This document shows, piece after piece, positions 43,101-53,951 of a stretch of DNA of 64,000 nucleotides. The notes under the pieces are model-generated. The model searched no databases, had not been told where the DNA came from, and was given only the letters and a program-made list of their open reading frames with translations. A program made the translations under genes and the position numbers. Each line of letters begins with the position of its first letter. Positions within the stretch are counted from its first letter, which is position 1. The DNA is from Heloderma charlesbogerti (taxonomy: Eukaryota > Chordata > Lepidosauria > Squamata > Helodermatidae): NCBI GenBank assembly GCA_026122225.1, contig JANEZZ010002699.1, positions 310,001 to 374,000 on the forward strand, read 5' to 3'.

Positions 43101-44511
43101 GCTTCAGTCACTTGGCATAAACATGTGTTCCTCCATCCATGCCTCTGTGCTTGGAGGCAGAAACATAAACCTCAGGATGAAGAGCAGCATAAGGGAATAA
43201 TAATGGGACTCCAGCAAATAGGAATGCATCTCTGTATGAAGAGGTGGCATATAATGTGATGGTGCTTTGGGGATCCATTAAGATCCAAGGATCCATGCCT
43301 TGGAGCCATGTCTTTGTGCCATGACGTGACAGGAAATGGAGGTTCCATTTATGGTTCAGCCCATGGGGAGAGGTGGAATCTGAGCTTAGATGGTGGTTTG
43401 TGGGGGAGGGATCTCATGAGGATAAACCAGGGCCGGCTCAAGGTTTGAGGGGCTCCCAGTGTCCTGTGCTGGGCTCTCTCCTGTGTCAGTGGGCCCTGGC
43501 AGCCCTATCTGGCTGTGGTGACCTTACACTGAGCACCATGTGGCGGATGGGTCTAGCTGCCTGTTTGAATTACCCACAATGCCCCACAGCAGGGGTGTTG
43601 AACATAAGGCCACCAGGCCAAATCCAGCTGACTCGCGGTTCCAATACGACCCGATGGTGTTCCCCAGATAGCCAAGTTCCCTTTCCCAAGCAGCTGATCA
43701 TTTGGAGTTTTTCCAGCTTTTGCGTATTTCCCCTCATTCTAAAAGGTTGAAATGCTTCTCCTATGGTTTAGTTACTGGCAGTCAGAGATTTAGGCTGGTG
43801 GTCTAGGATTTCATTATTGTGAACGTATGTCAGCTTTATTCTACTTCTTTCCCAAACAAGAGTATGCACAGTTTTGATGAGCTCACTGGTAATACCCATC
43901 AGACCACCTTCACTAAATGGGTGCCGTCCAGGTGGCATGACTGCAGCTCCCATAATTCCCTGCCAGCATGGTCACTGAGGATGATGGGAGCTATAGTCCA
44001 ACACAGCTGTAGTTCCCAGGTTGGGCAAGGATGTCAATGAGTTCTGTCATCAGCTATCATCAGTTTACTGATCACTGCCAAACCTGGTTGATCCATCAAC
44101 AGAGGTGCAATTGGCAGGGTCACGAAAGGCAGCAGGCCGGGAAAGGGTCCCAAGTTGTGTGCACATCCATTGACATCAGGGACAGGGAAGGTGTGGCCTT
44201 CCAGATGTTCTTGGACTGGAACTCCCATCCTCTGTCACCACTGGTTGTGGTGTCGAGGGATTGCAGTCCAATAATTTCTGGAGGCCTGCATGTTCCCAAC
44301 CACTAGTATATATCCCAAAATATATGTTTGATCCTGGCTTTTTTTAACATATTTCTTTAGGAATGGTCAGGCCAAGCTCACCTTTCCCCCATCACTGACC
44401 CAGGTCAAACAATGGAGCCACATCTGGACTTCTCACAAACATGTTTTTCTCCTGCTCGGCCCCTGCGTCTTGAGCCAGGTGGAGAATTCATGAAGCTGCA
44501 GAATTGACCCT

Positions 44512-44513
<2 letters not shown>
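40130..44513 (+). repeat. Segmental duplication, V2R upstream region, unit C
   Basis: Third copy of the upstream block. It aligns with unit A from about 840 to 6170 and lacks the LTR-like elements and the CR1 piece of unit A, so it shows their empty sites. It is cut at about 44513 by an L2 LINE insertion and resumes at 53952. Confidence 0.75.
40760..41490 (+). mobile_element. Old L2-type LINE relic, unit C
   Basis: Paralogous to 1210-1975, including the YVDDTHL box near 41105. Not independently inserted. Confidence 0.6.
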
Positions 44514-44546
<33 letters not shown>

Positions 44547-44607
44547 TTATTAAATTTATTAATCAACCAGCCACTCTGGGCGATGCACAACATACAATAA
44601 AAACAGT

Positions 44608-46770
44608 TTAAAACAATAAAATTCTACAATAAAAACATTTTCTCAAATACCCTAACCCACCCCAAATGCCTGCCTGAACAGCCACATTTTTAATGCATGA
44701 CGGAAGCTCATTAAAGAGGGGGCATGATGGGAGTTCCCTAGGGAGGGAGTTCCACAGAGTGGGGGCCACCACAGAAAAGGCCCTCTCCCTCGTCCCCACC
44801 AGTCTAGCTGTCCTGGCTGATGGGACAGAGAGAAGGACATCCGAGGCTGATCTTGTTAAGCGGCCTGTCTGGTGTTGCTGGAGGCGCTCCTTAAGATAGG
44901 CTGGGCCGGAACCATATAGGGTTTTAAAGGTCAAAACCAACACTTTGAATTTGGCCTGGAAAACAACTGGTAACCAGTGCAACTCCTTCAGCACTGGAGT
45001 GATGTGATCTCGCCGGCGGCTGCCTTTAATCAGGCGAACCGCCACGTTCTGTACCAGCTGCAGTTTCCGAACCGTCTTCAAGGGTAACCCCACATAGAGC
45101 GCATTACAGTAGTCTAAATGAGAGGAGACCAGGGCATGTACTACCGATGGGAGCAGATGGTCGGGAAGGAAGGGGCGCAGCCACCGTATCAGATTGAGTT
45201 GATACAGCGCTGTCCAGCTCACAGCTGACACCTGAGCCTCCATGGACAGCTGGGAGTCCAAAATGATGCCCAGGCTGCAGACCTGGTCTTTCAAGGGTAG
45301 CCGTACCTCATTCAACACCAGGTCAACATCCCCCAGCCTCCTCTTGTCTCCCACCAAAAGTACCTCGGTCTTGTCAGGGTTCAGTTTCAGCCTACTCCTC
45401 CCCATCCAGCCACTCACCGCCTCCAGACATTTGGACAGGGATTCTATGGCCAACCTTGGTGAAGATTTAAACGAGAGGTAGAGTTGCGTGTCATCCGCAT
45501 ATTGATGACACTGCACCCCAAACCTCCTGATGATAGCCCCCAGCGGCTTCACATAGATGTTAAATAGCATCGGGGTGAGGATGGAACCCTGTGGCACCCC
45601 ACAAGTAAGTGGCCACGGGTCCGAAACCTCCTCTCCCAGTGCTACTCTCTGGTACCTGCCGGAGAGGAAGGACCGGAACCACCACAATACGGTGTCCCCA
45701 ATGCCCAACCCCTCCAGGCGGTCCAGGAGGATACCGTGGTCAACGATATCGAAAGCCGCTGAGAGGTTGAGGAGAACAAGGGAGGAGCATTCACCCCTAT
45801 CCAGAGCCCTTCTCATATCATCAACCAAGGCGACCAAGGCCGTTTCTGTCCCATGCCCAAGCCTGAAGCCTGACTGAAATGGGTCTAGATAATCAGTTTC
45901 TTCCAAGTGTGCCTTCAACTGCACCGCCACCACCCGCTCAATCACCTTTCCCAAAAATGGCAGATTTGAGACTGGGCGAAAGTTGTTCAGAACTTGAGGA
46001 TCCAAGGAGGGCTTCTTTAAGAGCGGTCTTATCACTGCCTCCTTGAGGGCTGATGGCATCACTCCCTCCTCAAGGGAGGCGTTCACCACCGCCTTGATCC
46101 CCTCATCCAGTCTCTCTCTGCAGCTCATAATGAGCCAAGATGGGCAAGGATCAAGTAAGCAGGTGGTCGGCCTTACAGATGAAAGCACCTTGTCCACTTC
46201 ATCAGGAGGAAGAAGCTGGAACCGATCCCACAAAACCGTTTTGCCACAGGCCACCTCTTGCTCACTAACTGTATCCACAGCGTGCAGAGTAACACACCTA
46301 ATCTGATCAATTTTAACTGCAAAGTGCCTTGCCAAGGCCTCACAGGAGGCCTTAGAATGCTCCAGTGGTTCCGGAGCCACAGGACCGACCAGGCTCTGGA
46401 CCACTTGGAACAGCCTCCTGGGACAGCACTCTGCAGACGCGATGGAGGCAGCATAATATTCCTTTTTTGCTGCCTTCATCACCACGTGATAGGCTGAAGA
46501 TATAGCTCTAGCCCGTGTCTGATCGTCTTTGGAGCGAGACGTCCGCCACCGGAGCTCTAGCCGTCTCACCTCCTGCTTCAGAGCTCGTAACTGCGGATTG
46601 AACCATGGTGCAGTCAGAGCCCTGTTCAGGGGGAGAGGGCATTTCGGAGCCACCCGATCTAATGCCCCAGTGATTGCGGCATTCCAGCCACCCACCAGGG
46701 TCTCGAGTGAGTGGCCGTTGGCATGCCCCAGAGAATCCCCAAGCGCGTTCAGGAATCCATTTGGATCCAT
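44608..46770 (-). CDS. L2-type LINE reverse transcriptase frame (720 codons)
   Basis: Long uninterrupted frame with all major non-LTR RT motifs in order: VIRPLLKKPSLDP and NNFRPVSNLPF, DPFQSGFRLGHGTETAL, VLLNLSAAFDIVDHGILLDR, GVPQGSILTPMLFNIY, HQYADDTQLYL (catalytic Asp pair) and LKLNPDKTEVLLVG. The C-terminal region runs to [20 protein letters not shown], after which the frame slips from the usual ending. It would copy the LINE RNA at the nicked target. The intact frame suggests recent insertion. The upstream endonuclease is in another frame because of a single indel near 46775-46795. Confidence 0.9.
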   Translation of the reverse strand: MDPNGFLNALGDSLGHANGHSLETLVGGWNAAITGALDRVAPKCPLPLNRALTAPWFNPQLRALKQEVRRLELRWRTSRSKDDQTRARAISSAYHVVMKAAKKEYYAASIASAECCPRRLFQVVQSLVGPVAPEPLEHSKASCEALARHFAVKIDQIRCVTLHAVDTVSEQEVACGKTVLWDRFQLLPPDEVDKVLSSVRPTTCLLDPCPSWLIMSCRERLDEGIKAVVNASLEEGVMPSALKEAVIRPLLKKPSLDPQVLNNFRPVSNLPFLGKVIERVVAVQLKAHLEETDYLDPFQSGFRLGHGTETALVALVDDMRRALDRGECSSLVLLNLSAAFDIVDHGILLDRLEGLGIGDTVLWWFRSFLSGRYQRVALGEEVSDPWPLTCGVPQGSILTPMLFNIYVKPLGAIIRRFGVQCHQYADDTQLYLSFKSSPRLAIESLSKCLEAVSGWMGRSRLKLNPDKTEVLLVGDKRRLGDVDLVLNEVRLPLKDQVCSLGIILDSQLSMEAQVSAVSWTALYQLNLIRWLRPFLPDHLLPSVVHALVSSHLDYCNALYVGLPLKTVRKLQLVQNVAVRLIKGSRRRDHITPVLKELHWLPVVFQAKFKVLVLTFKTLYGSGPAYLKERLQQHQTGRLTRSASDVLLSVPSARTARLVGTRERAFSVVAPTLWNSLPRELPSCPLFNELPSCIKNVAVQAGIWGGLGYLRKCFYCRILLF

Positions 46771-47779
46771 AAGACGCCTGGGGTGCTCTGGGACTCATTT
46801 TAATGGGTCCTCCACCCCTGCAGAGGGGTTGTGGAACCGAGAAGTCCAACGTCACCAGATAGTGATCTGACCATGACAAGGGGGTGGTGGATATACCCCT
46901 GACTTCCAGATCACTCCCCACTTCTCCAGAAATAAACACAAGGTCTAGTGCATGACCGGCTACATGGGTGGGCCCAGTTAGAATATGGTGCAGCTCCCAG
47001 GAGGCCATGGTCTCCATGAAGTCCCGAGGTGCTCCTGTGAGGATGGCCTCCGAATGTACGTTGAAGTCCCCCAACACCAGTAAGTTAGGGGACTGTACAT
47101 GCACATCAGAGACCACCTCAAGCAGCTCAGCCAGGGAGTCAGTCATGCAGCGGGGTGGACAGTACATGAGCAGAATCCCCAGACTGCCCTTCGGGCCCAA
47201 CCTCCAGTACATGCACTCAGCAACCTTGGTCTCCCGGAGAGGGGGTCTGGTGAAGACCAAGGACTCTCGGTAGATAACAGCCACTCCCCCTCCCCGATCC
47301 CCAGCCCTCGGCTGCTGTGCATACGAAAATCCAGCTGGACACATGGCTGAAAGGGTTGGAGCAGCAGCCTCGGCCAGCCAGGTCTCCGTAATACATGCCA
47401 GGTCTGCACCCTCATCCAGGATCATGTCATGGATGAGGGAGGTTTTCTGGGTAACAGACCTGGCATTGCAGAGCAGCAAACCAAGGCCAGAAGATGGGGT
47501 CACGCCTCCCCCAGCCATCCTTTGGCTTGGGACAGGCCCGGAGCAGGGGACAGATATTACAGATCTCTCCCTTGTTCCCCTTACCTGGCATGGCCTGCCC
47601 CTAGCGCTCCGCCAGTGCCTGCCGCCCAGCCTCGGTATGTTCTGGCCTCCAACACTCCCCCCACTGCCTCCATCAGGTGGACACATGCCCCCTTGCTCCC
47701 GCCTTTCAGGCAGGCTACCCACCCCTAAAACCACAACAAAATCCCCCAGGAAAAAGAACACACACACACACACACACAC
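46508..47779 (-). CDS. L2-type LINE AP-endonuclease frame
   Basis: The 423-codon frame holds an exonuclease-endonuclease-phosphatase domain with the usual blocks: LLLCNARSV, ITETWL, YRESLV, LLVLGDFNVH (metal-binding and catalytic Asp and Asn) and LSWSDHYLVTLDF (catalytic His). It nicks target DNA to prime reverse transcription. Upstream of the domain the frame reads through low-complexity 5' UTR, so the true start is uncertain; the first Met is only the first ATG. Past about 46790 it slips out of frame with the RT below, and the last 90 or so codons are out of frame. One indel therefore separates two parts of what is normally a single polyprotein. Confidence 0.8.
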   Translation of the reverse strand: MCVCVCVFFFLGDFVVVLGVGSLPERREQGGMCPPDGGSGGSVGGQNIPRLGGRHWRSARGRPCQVRGTRERSVISVPCSGPVPSQRMAGGGVTPSSGLGLLLCNARSVTQKTSLIHDMILDEGADLACITETWLAEAAAPTLSAMCPAGFSYAQQPRAGDRGGGVAVIYRESLVFTRPPLRETKVAECMYWRLGPKGSLGILLMYCPPRCMTDSLAELLEVVSDVHVQSPNLLVLGDFNVHSEAILTGAPRDFMETMASWELHHILTGPTHVAGHALDLVFISGEVGSDLEVRGISTTPLSWSDHYLVTLDFSVPQPLCRGGGPIKMSPRAPQASYGSKWIPERAWGFSGACQRPLTRDPGGWLECRNHWGIRSGGSEMPSPPEQGSDCTMVQSAVTSSEAGGETARAPVADVSLQRRSDTG

Positions 47780-47782
47780 ACA
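47759..47782. repeat. (CA)n microsatellite
   Basis: About 12 CA units inside the L2 5' region. Confidence 0.9.
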
Positions 47783-47857
47783 ACAACAATTAAAAATCCC
47801 CTTAAAAATAATGCCAGGCTGGAGTCCACAGGGAAGGCCAGGTGGTGGTGGTGGTGG

Positions 47858-48198
47858 TGTCGTAAGAATGTAACCTAAAAGCCATTATATGTGTCTTAAA
47901 CAGCACATAGTATTGTAAGAGCTGCGCATGCCTGGAATGAGCAGACAGTAACCCTAAGATAAGGTTGCCAAGCAAACTGCTAGCAACCAATCAAAGTGAC
48001 ACGCTGGCTGAGGAATGCAAGCTGAGGTGATAAAACTGTAGCGCGGGGGTTGCCCAAGGTTGACTCTGCTTTGAGCGTGAGCTCCTCTGTCAAACTGTTT
48101 GCAAACAGTAAAATCGAGTTGGACCCAGCCTGAAGTTGACTCTCCTCTTTGGGGCAAATTGGACTAGCCTCCAGGGGGCGAAACTAGCATTTTGTGCA
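47858..48198 (+). repeat. ERV 5' LTR
   Basis: TGTCGTAAGAATG...TTTTGTGCA. Could extend three bases to 48201. AGTAAAAT near 48105-48115 may be the poly-A region. Confidence 0.88.
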
Positions 48199-48204
48199 AC
48201 AAAT

Positions 48205-48222
48205 TGGCGAGTTCGTCAGGAG
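48205..48222 (+). other. ERV primer-binding site, tRNA-Arg-like
   Basis: TGGCGAGTTCGTCAGGAG follows the LTR by a few bases. It matches, at about 16 of 20 positions when extended, the complement of a vertebrate tRNA-Arg 3' end as I recall it. Assignment is tentative. Confidence 0.5.
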
Positions 48223-48570
48223 TCCCTTGGACCACCCTGGGGTCAAACAACAGAACCGGCAAAGGTGCCTGTGGGGCGCGCCGGACCGCCTTTGAGGTCT
48301 GCCACGGCACCAGAGAACGGGGGTTGGGACACCCAGGAGGTTAAAGGCATGGACTCCATTGATTGAGTCAACCAGGCTGAACAGGTCTGAAGAGACGGCA
48401 CTAGGGTGCTGGGCACAGTAAGTATTTCCCTTCTGTCTTTCTGTTTGAGTTGCCTTCGGAGCGTCTGAGGTTTGTCAGACTCTGTGTAAGCGTCTGAGGT
48501 TTGTCAGACTCCGTGTAAGCGTCGGTGGTTTGTCAGGCTCCGTGTATGGTTTCAAATAGAGGTAGGCACA

Positions 48571-48828
48571 ATGGGATCGGGTAGCTCCCATTTAAAAAGC
48601 TCTGCTACTCCCTTGGGATGCATGCTAAAGAACTTTAGTAAAGTCAAAGATAATTATGGTACTAAGATGTCGAAAAGCAAGCTGGTTACACTCTGTCAAT
48701 TAGAATGGCCATCATTTGGAGTCAACTGGCCAGATATCGGCTCCTTTAATGAGGCCACAATTAGAAAAGTGCACGTTATTGCTGTAAATAATGGGCAATG
48801 GGATCAATTTGCCTATATTGATTGTTAG
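48571..48828 (+). pseudogene. ERV gag matrix remnant
   Basis: An 85-codon frame starts MGSG, a potential myristoylation site, and contains KSKLVTLCQLEWPSFGVNW, which resembles the gammaretroviral matrix core. It stops at TAG, after which gag coding is broken. Not a functional gene. Confidence 0.7.
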
Positions 48829-49844
48829 TTGAATTGGTGCGGAAAGAATCCCCCTTAGTTACAGAAGTGTAAATGTGTAAATATGTTACTGGCAAAAGAC
48901 CCCGGTTGGTGTCTGAATCAAGTAGTAAGAGATAAATTTGCCTCAGGGAAAGTGAGGTTATCAGCATTTGGATGAGTGCCAACCAAAATCCACTGAAGGC
49001 GAGAAAAGGTTGAATACAAAGTTCAATATTGTAAAGTCATGATGGTATGCTCCGAGGTGAAGCCCAAAGCCCCTGTTCTCCCTGATTCAAGCCCCACGGA
49101 AGGAGCTTGAAGACTGGGAGACCCTGCCCAAGGTGCCCTGAGCTCCCCCTGGTCTTATTCGGTCTGTTAGGTTGGGAGGAGAAGTTGTTGGGGGAGAGAG
49201 GGGGCCCTCCAGAGACAGTTTGTCTGCCACCATATCCAAGTTTGTTAGGAGAAGCAAAAGCAGTTGAAAAAGTTGCAACTGCTGAAGAAAGAGATTTGTT
49301 TGACGACTTAAAGACTGTGGCAAAATCAAGAAACAAAGACAGAGCAAGTTCTTAAAATATCAGGGTCTGTGTAAGCTTATCTCTGTCAGCCTACTCAGAG
49401 CAGAGCCAAGGGGGACTTGCCTAACCCCCCTTCGCCGTGGCTGGTTTAGCCTTAGCAAGCAGAGAGGCTGGAAGGTGTCTGTGAGGACCTGACAAAAGAG
49501 TGAGATTTGCAAAAAACTAACAAACAAGAAAAGCATCACAGCTGGAAAGTTGAGCAGCACTGCTCTGTTCTTATCTGTGGAGGAATCTAGAAGAGGTGTA
49601 AGGTTACACCTTCCCCATTCGAACTGATGAAGAGACACAGAGCTTTTGTTAAAAACATCCCTTCTTCATGGCCCAAAGCCTTCTTTGTTAGAGGCACTCT
49701 GCACATGGACTGGAACTTTGGATAGTTAAAGACCTGCCATAAAAAGTACTGTGAGGCTTGTCATAGCCTTAAACTCCCGTTGTTGTAGATTGTGTGTTTG
49801 TTTGTGATCAGCTCAGTGTACAGTTTGATTTGTGATTTCAACAC

Positions 49845-50258
49845 TCAGATAAAAAGCTGCATTTGACTGAAAGAACTGGGTATATTTAGCCTTGAGAAGA
49901 CTGAGGGGAGATTTGATAGCACTCTTCAAGTGCTTGAAAGGTTGTCCCAGAGAGGAAGGCCAGGATCTCTTCTCGATCATCCCAGAGTGCAGGACACGGA
50001 ATAATAGGCTCAAGTGACAGGAAGCCAGATTCCGGCTAAACATCAGGAGAAACGTCCTAACTGTTAGAGCAATATGACAATGGAACCCATTACCTAGGGA
50101 GGTGGTGGGCTTTCCCACACTGGAGGCCTTCAAGACGAGGCTGGACAGCCATCTGTCAGGGATGCTCTGATTTGGATTCCTGCACTGAGCAGGGGGTTGG
50201 ACTTGATGACCTTGTAAGCCCCTTCCAACCCTACTATTCTATGATTCTATGATTTCCA
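49845..50258 (+). mobile_element. CR1 LINE 3' end inside the ERV
   Basis: Shows the CR1 3' coding end in decayed form, then GGGGGTTGGACTTGATGACC and an ATTCTATG tail at 50238-50252. Younger than the ERV. Confidence 0.85.
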
Positions 50259-51481
50259 AGGCTTTGATTTCATTTACCTTAATGAAGCATACAGATACAA
50301 ATTTCTAGAGATTCACAGACTACAAAGGAAACAGCCTTCAAAAAGTTCAAAGAGAAACTACGAAAGTTAGTTTCCCTTTAAAAAGGGGGGCAGCAAATTC
50401 TCTTAACTTAAGAGGTGAGAGGGAAGAGTCCCCCACTCTCCTGTGATACTTCTAAGCCCAGCTGTGTTTCTGAAGCCTAAGAAAGTTCCTGCCCCATGTG
50501 TTCCAGCTCCTTCTCGAAATCTGAACTGTTCTGACGTTCCATTTGCTCAGAGGCAAACCTGACACTCTGCCAAAACTCATGCAGTGTGGAGTTGCCGATG
50601 CAAAAATGGTGGCTTGGAACTCTTTGCATGTATGAGAATGCCCTTCCCTTGATTTTGATGGGCCCTGACCATGCAGTCAGAGGAGCTGTATAATTGTTAG
50701 ATCTGCTCCACCATGCCCTACGATGCAAAACAAATGTTTTCCAGTCATGGTGTTAGATTTTGATAATATGAAAAAAGGTATAAAAGAAGGCAAAAGAAAG
50801 TAGCAGACAAAAAGGCTCAAAGAAAAAAGAGAGCTTATCCCAAATGTGTGTCGTTGAGATTAGTAAGAAGATCTAAGCAAGTGAGTCTCTGTCAAAGCAA
50901 TGGCAAACAGCCTAACTTGCAGAGAAGACAAAGAGTTAAAACTGGTGCATGGCACAGAGAATTTGAAACATGATCTGCAGAACAGGCAAGCCAAAAGATA
51001 AGTGTGCCTGTTACAAGAGGGAGGCTATAGTAGCCATAAAAAGGGGTGAAGCCCCCATATGAAGCTTTAACAAGAATATTACCCACTAGAAGTGGACAAT
51101 TAAAATAAAAAAGGCTTTTCTTAAATTGAAGCAAGCCTTAATATCACCGCCTGCTTTAGCCTTATCAGACCCCAGATCATGAAGTTTTTAGAGCTATGGT
51201 GCACATGAGAGCACATGAAAAGAGTGCCATTCCTGAAAAAAGGAAAAGGCAATGCTGGCAGCCACCATGGGTGGAGATATAAAACGCGGCTTGAGAGCAT
51301 AGAAGCGACCGGGGGGGGGCCAGAAAAGGAGAGGGTCGACCGGGGCTCAATAAATGTGCGTATTGTCAAGAGCAGAGACACTAGAAGAAAGATTTTCCAG
51401 AGTTGAAAGAGAAGAGAAAAGAAACTCACCCTGAAGGCTGCAAACGTGGGCAGGGTCCTCTGGGGCTGGGAGGGAGTCTAG

Positions 51482-51816
51482 CTGAAGGGCCACCACCCTA
51501 CGAACAAATGCTGTGAGGCCCTAGTAGATACTGGAGCCACATTTTCTATGATCCCTGTGAAGCTCCCCCGGCGAGAGAAAGTGGAAAGCATGTAACTGTA
51601 AAAGGAATTAAAGAAAAAAAACCACCTAAATTGCCCGTGTGTAAGCCCCTCCTCACAAAGACTGGAAATAACATACTGGAACATGCCTTTGTAGTTTCAT
51701 CTGCATACCTGGTTGCCCTCCTGGGGCGGGACTTGTTAACAAAACTGCAAGCTAAAAACTTCTTCCATGATAATCAGATTGTAGTACAGCTGCCAGCAAT
51801 GCAGGGCTCAAATTAG
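51482..51816 (+). pseudogene. ERV protease remnant
   Basis: Contains the retroviral aspartic protease active site LVDTGATFSMI at about 51518-51550 and, after a frameshift, the C-terminal LLGRDLLTKL block (51725-51755). A stop at 51593 breaks the frame. Confidence 0.8.
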
Positions 51817-51829
51817 AAGATGGCCCTTC

Positions 51830-52370
51830 AAGCAATCGAGATTGTGTCAGAGGCCAAAGGGACTGAGATTTTAGAGAATGTTGATCCATGTGTGTGGGCA
51901 GACAGAACCCCTGCACGAGCAAATGCATAACACCAGTTAAAATCTTCTTTTAAAAAGGGAGAGCCCTGTGTGCGTAAGGCAGTATCCTCTGAAGAAAGCC
52001 ACCTGTGCAGGCTTGAAGCCGCTCATTGAGAAGTTCAAAAGTTATGGTTAGCTAATAAAGGGATCATCCCCCTTTAACATCCCGATTTTGGGTGCGCCCG
52101 AGGCAGATAGCACCTCCTTCAGGTTAGACCAAGACCTGAGAACAGTGGCTGACTGCCCTTTGTGCCTCAAAAACAATTCAAAAATGTTTGAGCCCCCAGC
52201 TCAAATGAGAAGTCGCCCATGCGCTTACTATCCTTTTCAGAGATTTCAAATTGACTTTTCAGAGTTGCCCCAGACTCATGGCTATCGGTACCTGCTAGTA
52301 ATGATAAAACCAATTAACTGCACTGCACAGACAGTAGCCAAGATTCTGTTAAAAAGTAATCCCTAGGCTC
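51830..52370 (+). pseudogene. ERV pol: RT N-terminus fused to integrase by deletion
   Basis: 51880-52145 encodes the start of reverse transcriptase in broken frames, up to FRLDQDLRTV. The next codons jump directly into the integrase zinc-binding end (CPLCLKN) and core start (FQIDFSELP, YLLVMI). The RT catalytic box, connection and RNase H are absent. The deletion junction is near 52147. Non-functional. Confidence 0.8.
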
Positions 52371-52429
52371 TTGTTACCTAAAGAGAGTGAATCAAATCAG
52401 GGGCCCCATTTTGTTGGACAAGTGACGCA

Positions 52430-52690
52430 AGTAGTGGCCCAGGCATAACAAACTAACTAGAAGCTACACCCCCTTGGAAACCTCAATCCACAAATCAAGT
52501 TGAGAAGATAAACTGCACCTTAAAGACAATGCTCATTAAAATTTGTTTAAAGATTAAGTTGAAAGGCCACAGGCCTTGCCAATCACCTTGACTTGAGTAC
52601 GGTGCACCCCCAAGGGAAGTATTAAATTGACACCTTTTAAACGTTCCATAAGCGCCCACCTCGAATATTACCTATGGCTGATAGCTTAAA
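52430..52690 (+). pseudogene. ERV integrase C-terminal remnant
   Basis: Broken frames show PWKPQSTNQVEKINCTLK, the family block around the catalytic Glu (PQSSGQVE in gammaretroviruses), and a decayed LPLALLRVR-like segment. Multiple stops. Confidence 0.75.
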
Positions 52691-52699
52691 TGTGAATTT

Positions 52700-53290
52700 A
52701 AAAGTAAAAGTTTTAAGATTCAAGGTTATGTTACTGCTTTGCAGTCTGTTTTGTTTTCACAGGTTTGCGACACCGCACCAATCCTGGCCTTTAGATGCTC
52801 CAGTGCATAATCTCAATTCCAGCGATTGGGTGCTAATCCAGTCCTAAAAAGATGAACCACCTACCAAGAAGCAGAAGGGTCTGTTTCAGATCCTACTTAC
52901 CACTCCCATTGCTATAAAAGTCGCTAAAGGGAAAAAGTGGATTCATCACACTAAATAAAGGCATCACCTGCACCAGAGAGGATCACACCGGAAGCTGACC
53001 CACCTGAAGGTCACCGTTGGAATAATGAACCCCTGAAAGGACTCAAGTAGCTCTACAGAAAGAGGGCGCTCTCGTTTCAAGGGTTCCTGATGAACGGAAC
53101 AAAACTGAGTTCCAAAAGTTCAAAAAAACTGTGTTTTTGTTGTCAACATTCTAGTAGCTAGAACAAAGGCGTCCCAGGCCTCACTTGCTGTTTAGAGAAA
53201 ACCGTCAATGCCACAGCGATAATAGTTTGCGCCTTTAAGTGTGTAGTCCACCGCTGGACCAAAGAGAGTATAAATTTGAGAAAAGCCTTT
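52700..53290 (+). other. ERV 3' interior, no recognisable env
   Basis: About 600 bp between integrase and the polypurine tract. No envelope signature seen. Confidence 0.5.
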
Positions 53291-53300
53291 TGGGGGGAAT
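53291..53300 (+). other. ERV polypurine tract
   Basis: TGGGGGGAAT directly before the 3' LTR. Confidence 0.8.
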
Positions 53301-53642
53301 TGTAGTAAAAATGTAACCTAAAAGCCATTGTATGTGTCTTAAGCAGCACATAGTATTGTAAGAGCTGCACATGCCTGGAATGAGCAGACAGTAACCCTAA
53401 GATAAGGTTGCCAGGCAAACTGCTAGCAACCAATCAAAGTGACACGCTGGCTAAGGAATGCAAGCTGAGCTGATAAAACTGTAGCGCGGGGATTGCCCAG
53501 GGTCGACTCTGCTTTTGAGCTTGAGCTCCTTTGTCGAACTGTTTGCAAACAATAAAATCAAGTTGGACCCAGCCTGAAGTTGACTCTCCTCTTTGGGGCA
53601 AATTGGACTAGCCTCCAGGGGGCAAAACTAGCATTTTGTGCA
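53301..53642 (+). repeat. ERV 3' LTR
   Basis: TGTAGTAAAAATG...TTTTGTGCA, pairs with 47858-48198. Confidence 0.88.
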
Positions 53643-53645
53643 GCA

Positions 53646-53951
53646 GCGGCGGTGGCGGCAGCGGCGGCAGGCGCGCCTCTTCCCCAGTGGTGGTGGTGGC
53701 CTCTCCTGCAGGCCCTGGCTCTCCCAGGCCACCTCAGCCAGCTAGCTTATGTAGCTCCTCCAGGGAGGGCAGGTGGAGCAGCACAGCTGGCTCGGTACCT
53801 GGGGGCCTGGTCCTGCAGGGACTGGCGGTCTGCCAGGCAGAAGTCTCCAGGGAAGGCCTGGTGGTGGTGGCAGCGGTGGTGGCGGCAGCAGGCCCAGCAG
53901 CAGCAGGCCCGCCTCTTCCCCAGTGGTGGTGGTGGCCTGTCCTGCAGGCCC
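53646..53951 (-). promoter_or_regulatory. GC-rich 5' region of the L2 LINE, with internal repeats
   Basis: Two diverged tandem units, about 53640-53725 and 53870-53965, share CGCCTCTTCCCCAGTGGTGG and GTGGTGGTGGC. A partial unit lies on the other side of the ERV (47815-47857). This fits a repeat-built LINE promoter. Inferred from position. Confidence 0.5.

Larger units (their letters stand above)
47858..53642 (+). mobile_element. Gammaretrovirus-like ERV, internally deleted (5.8 kb)
   Basis: Paired LTRs (47858-48198, 53301-53642) enclose a primer-binding site, a matrix remnant, a protease, the first part of RT joined to integrase, and a polypurine tract. By hand count the LTRs differ at about 17 sites plus one 1-base indel, near 5 percent. 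Most of RT, all of RNase H and any recognisable env are missing. A CR1 fragment interrupts the gag region. Inserted into the 5' region of the L2 LINE. No clear target duplication. Confidence 0.88.
44513..53951 (-). mobile_element. Nearly full-length L2-type LINE, split by an ERV
   Basis: Inserted in the unit C copy of the V2R promoter region. Candidate target duplications are CCCTTTA on the left and CCCTATA on the right; unit A is uninterrupted at 6165-6175. On the minus strand, a GC-rich 5' region (53951-53646, continued at 47857) leads to an endonuclease frame and a reverse transcriptase frame. The 3' UTR ends in a TTTA/TAAA tail at 44513-44548. Without the ERV the element is about 3.65 kb. 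Confidence 0.88.

Noticed and set aside
50477..50728. 83-codon minus-strand frame inside the ERV
   Set aside because: No similarity recognised and on the opposite strand to the provirus; probably chance.
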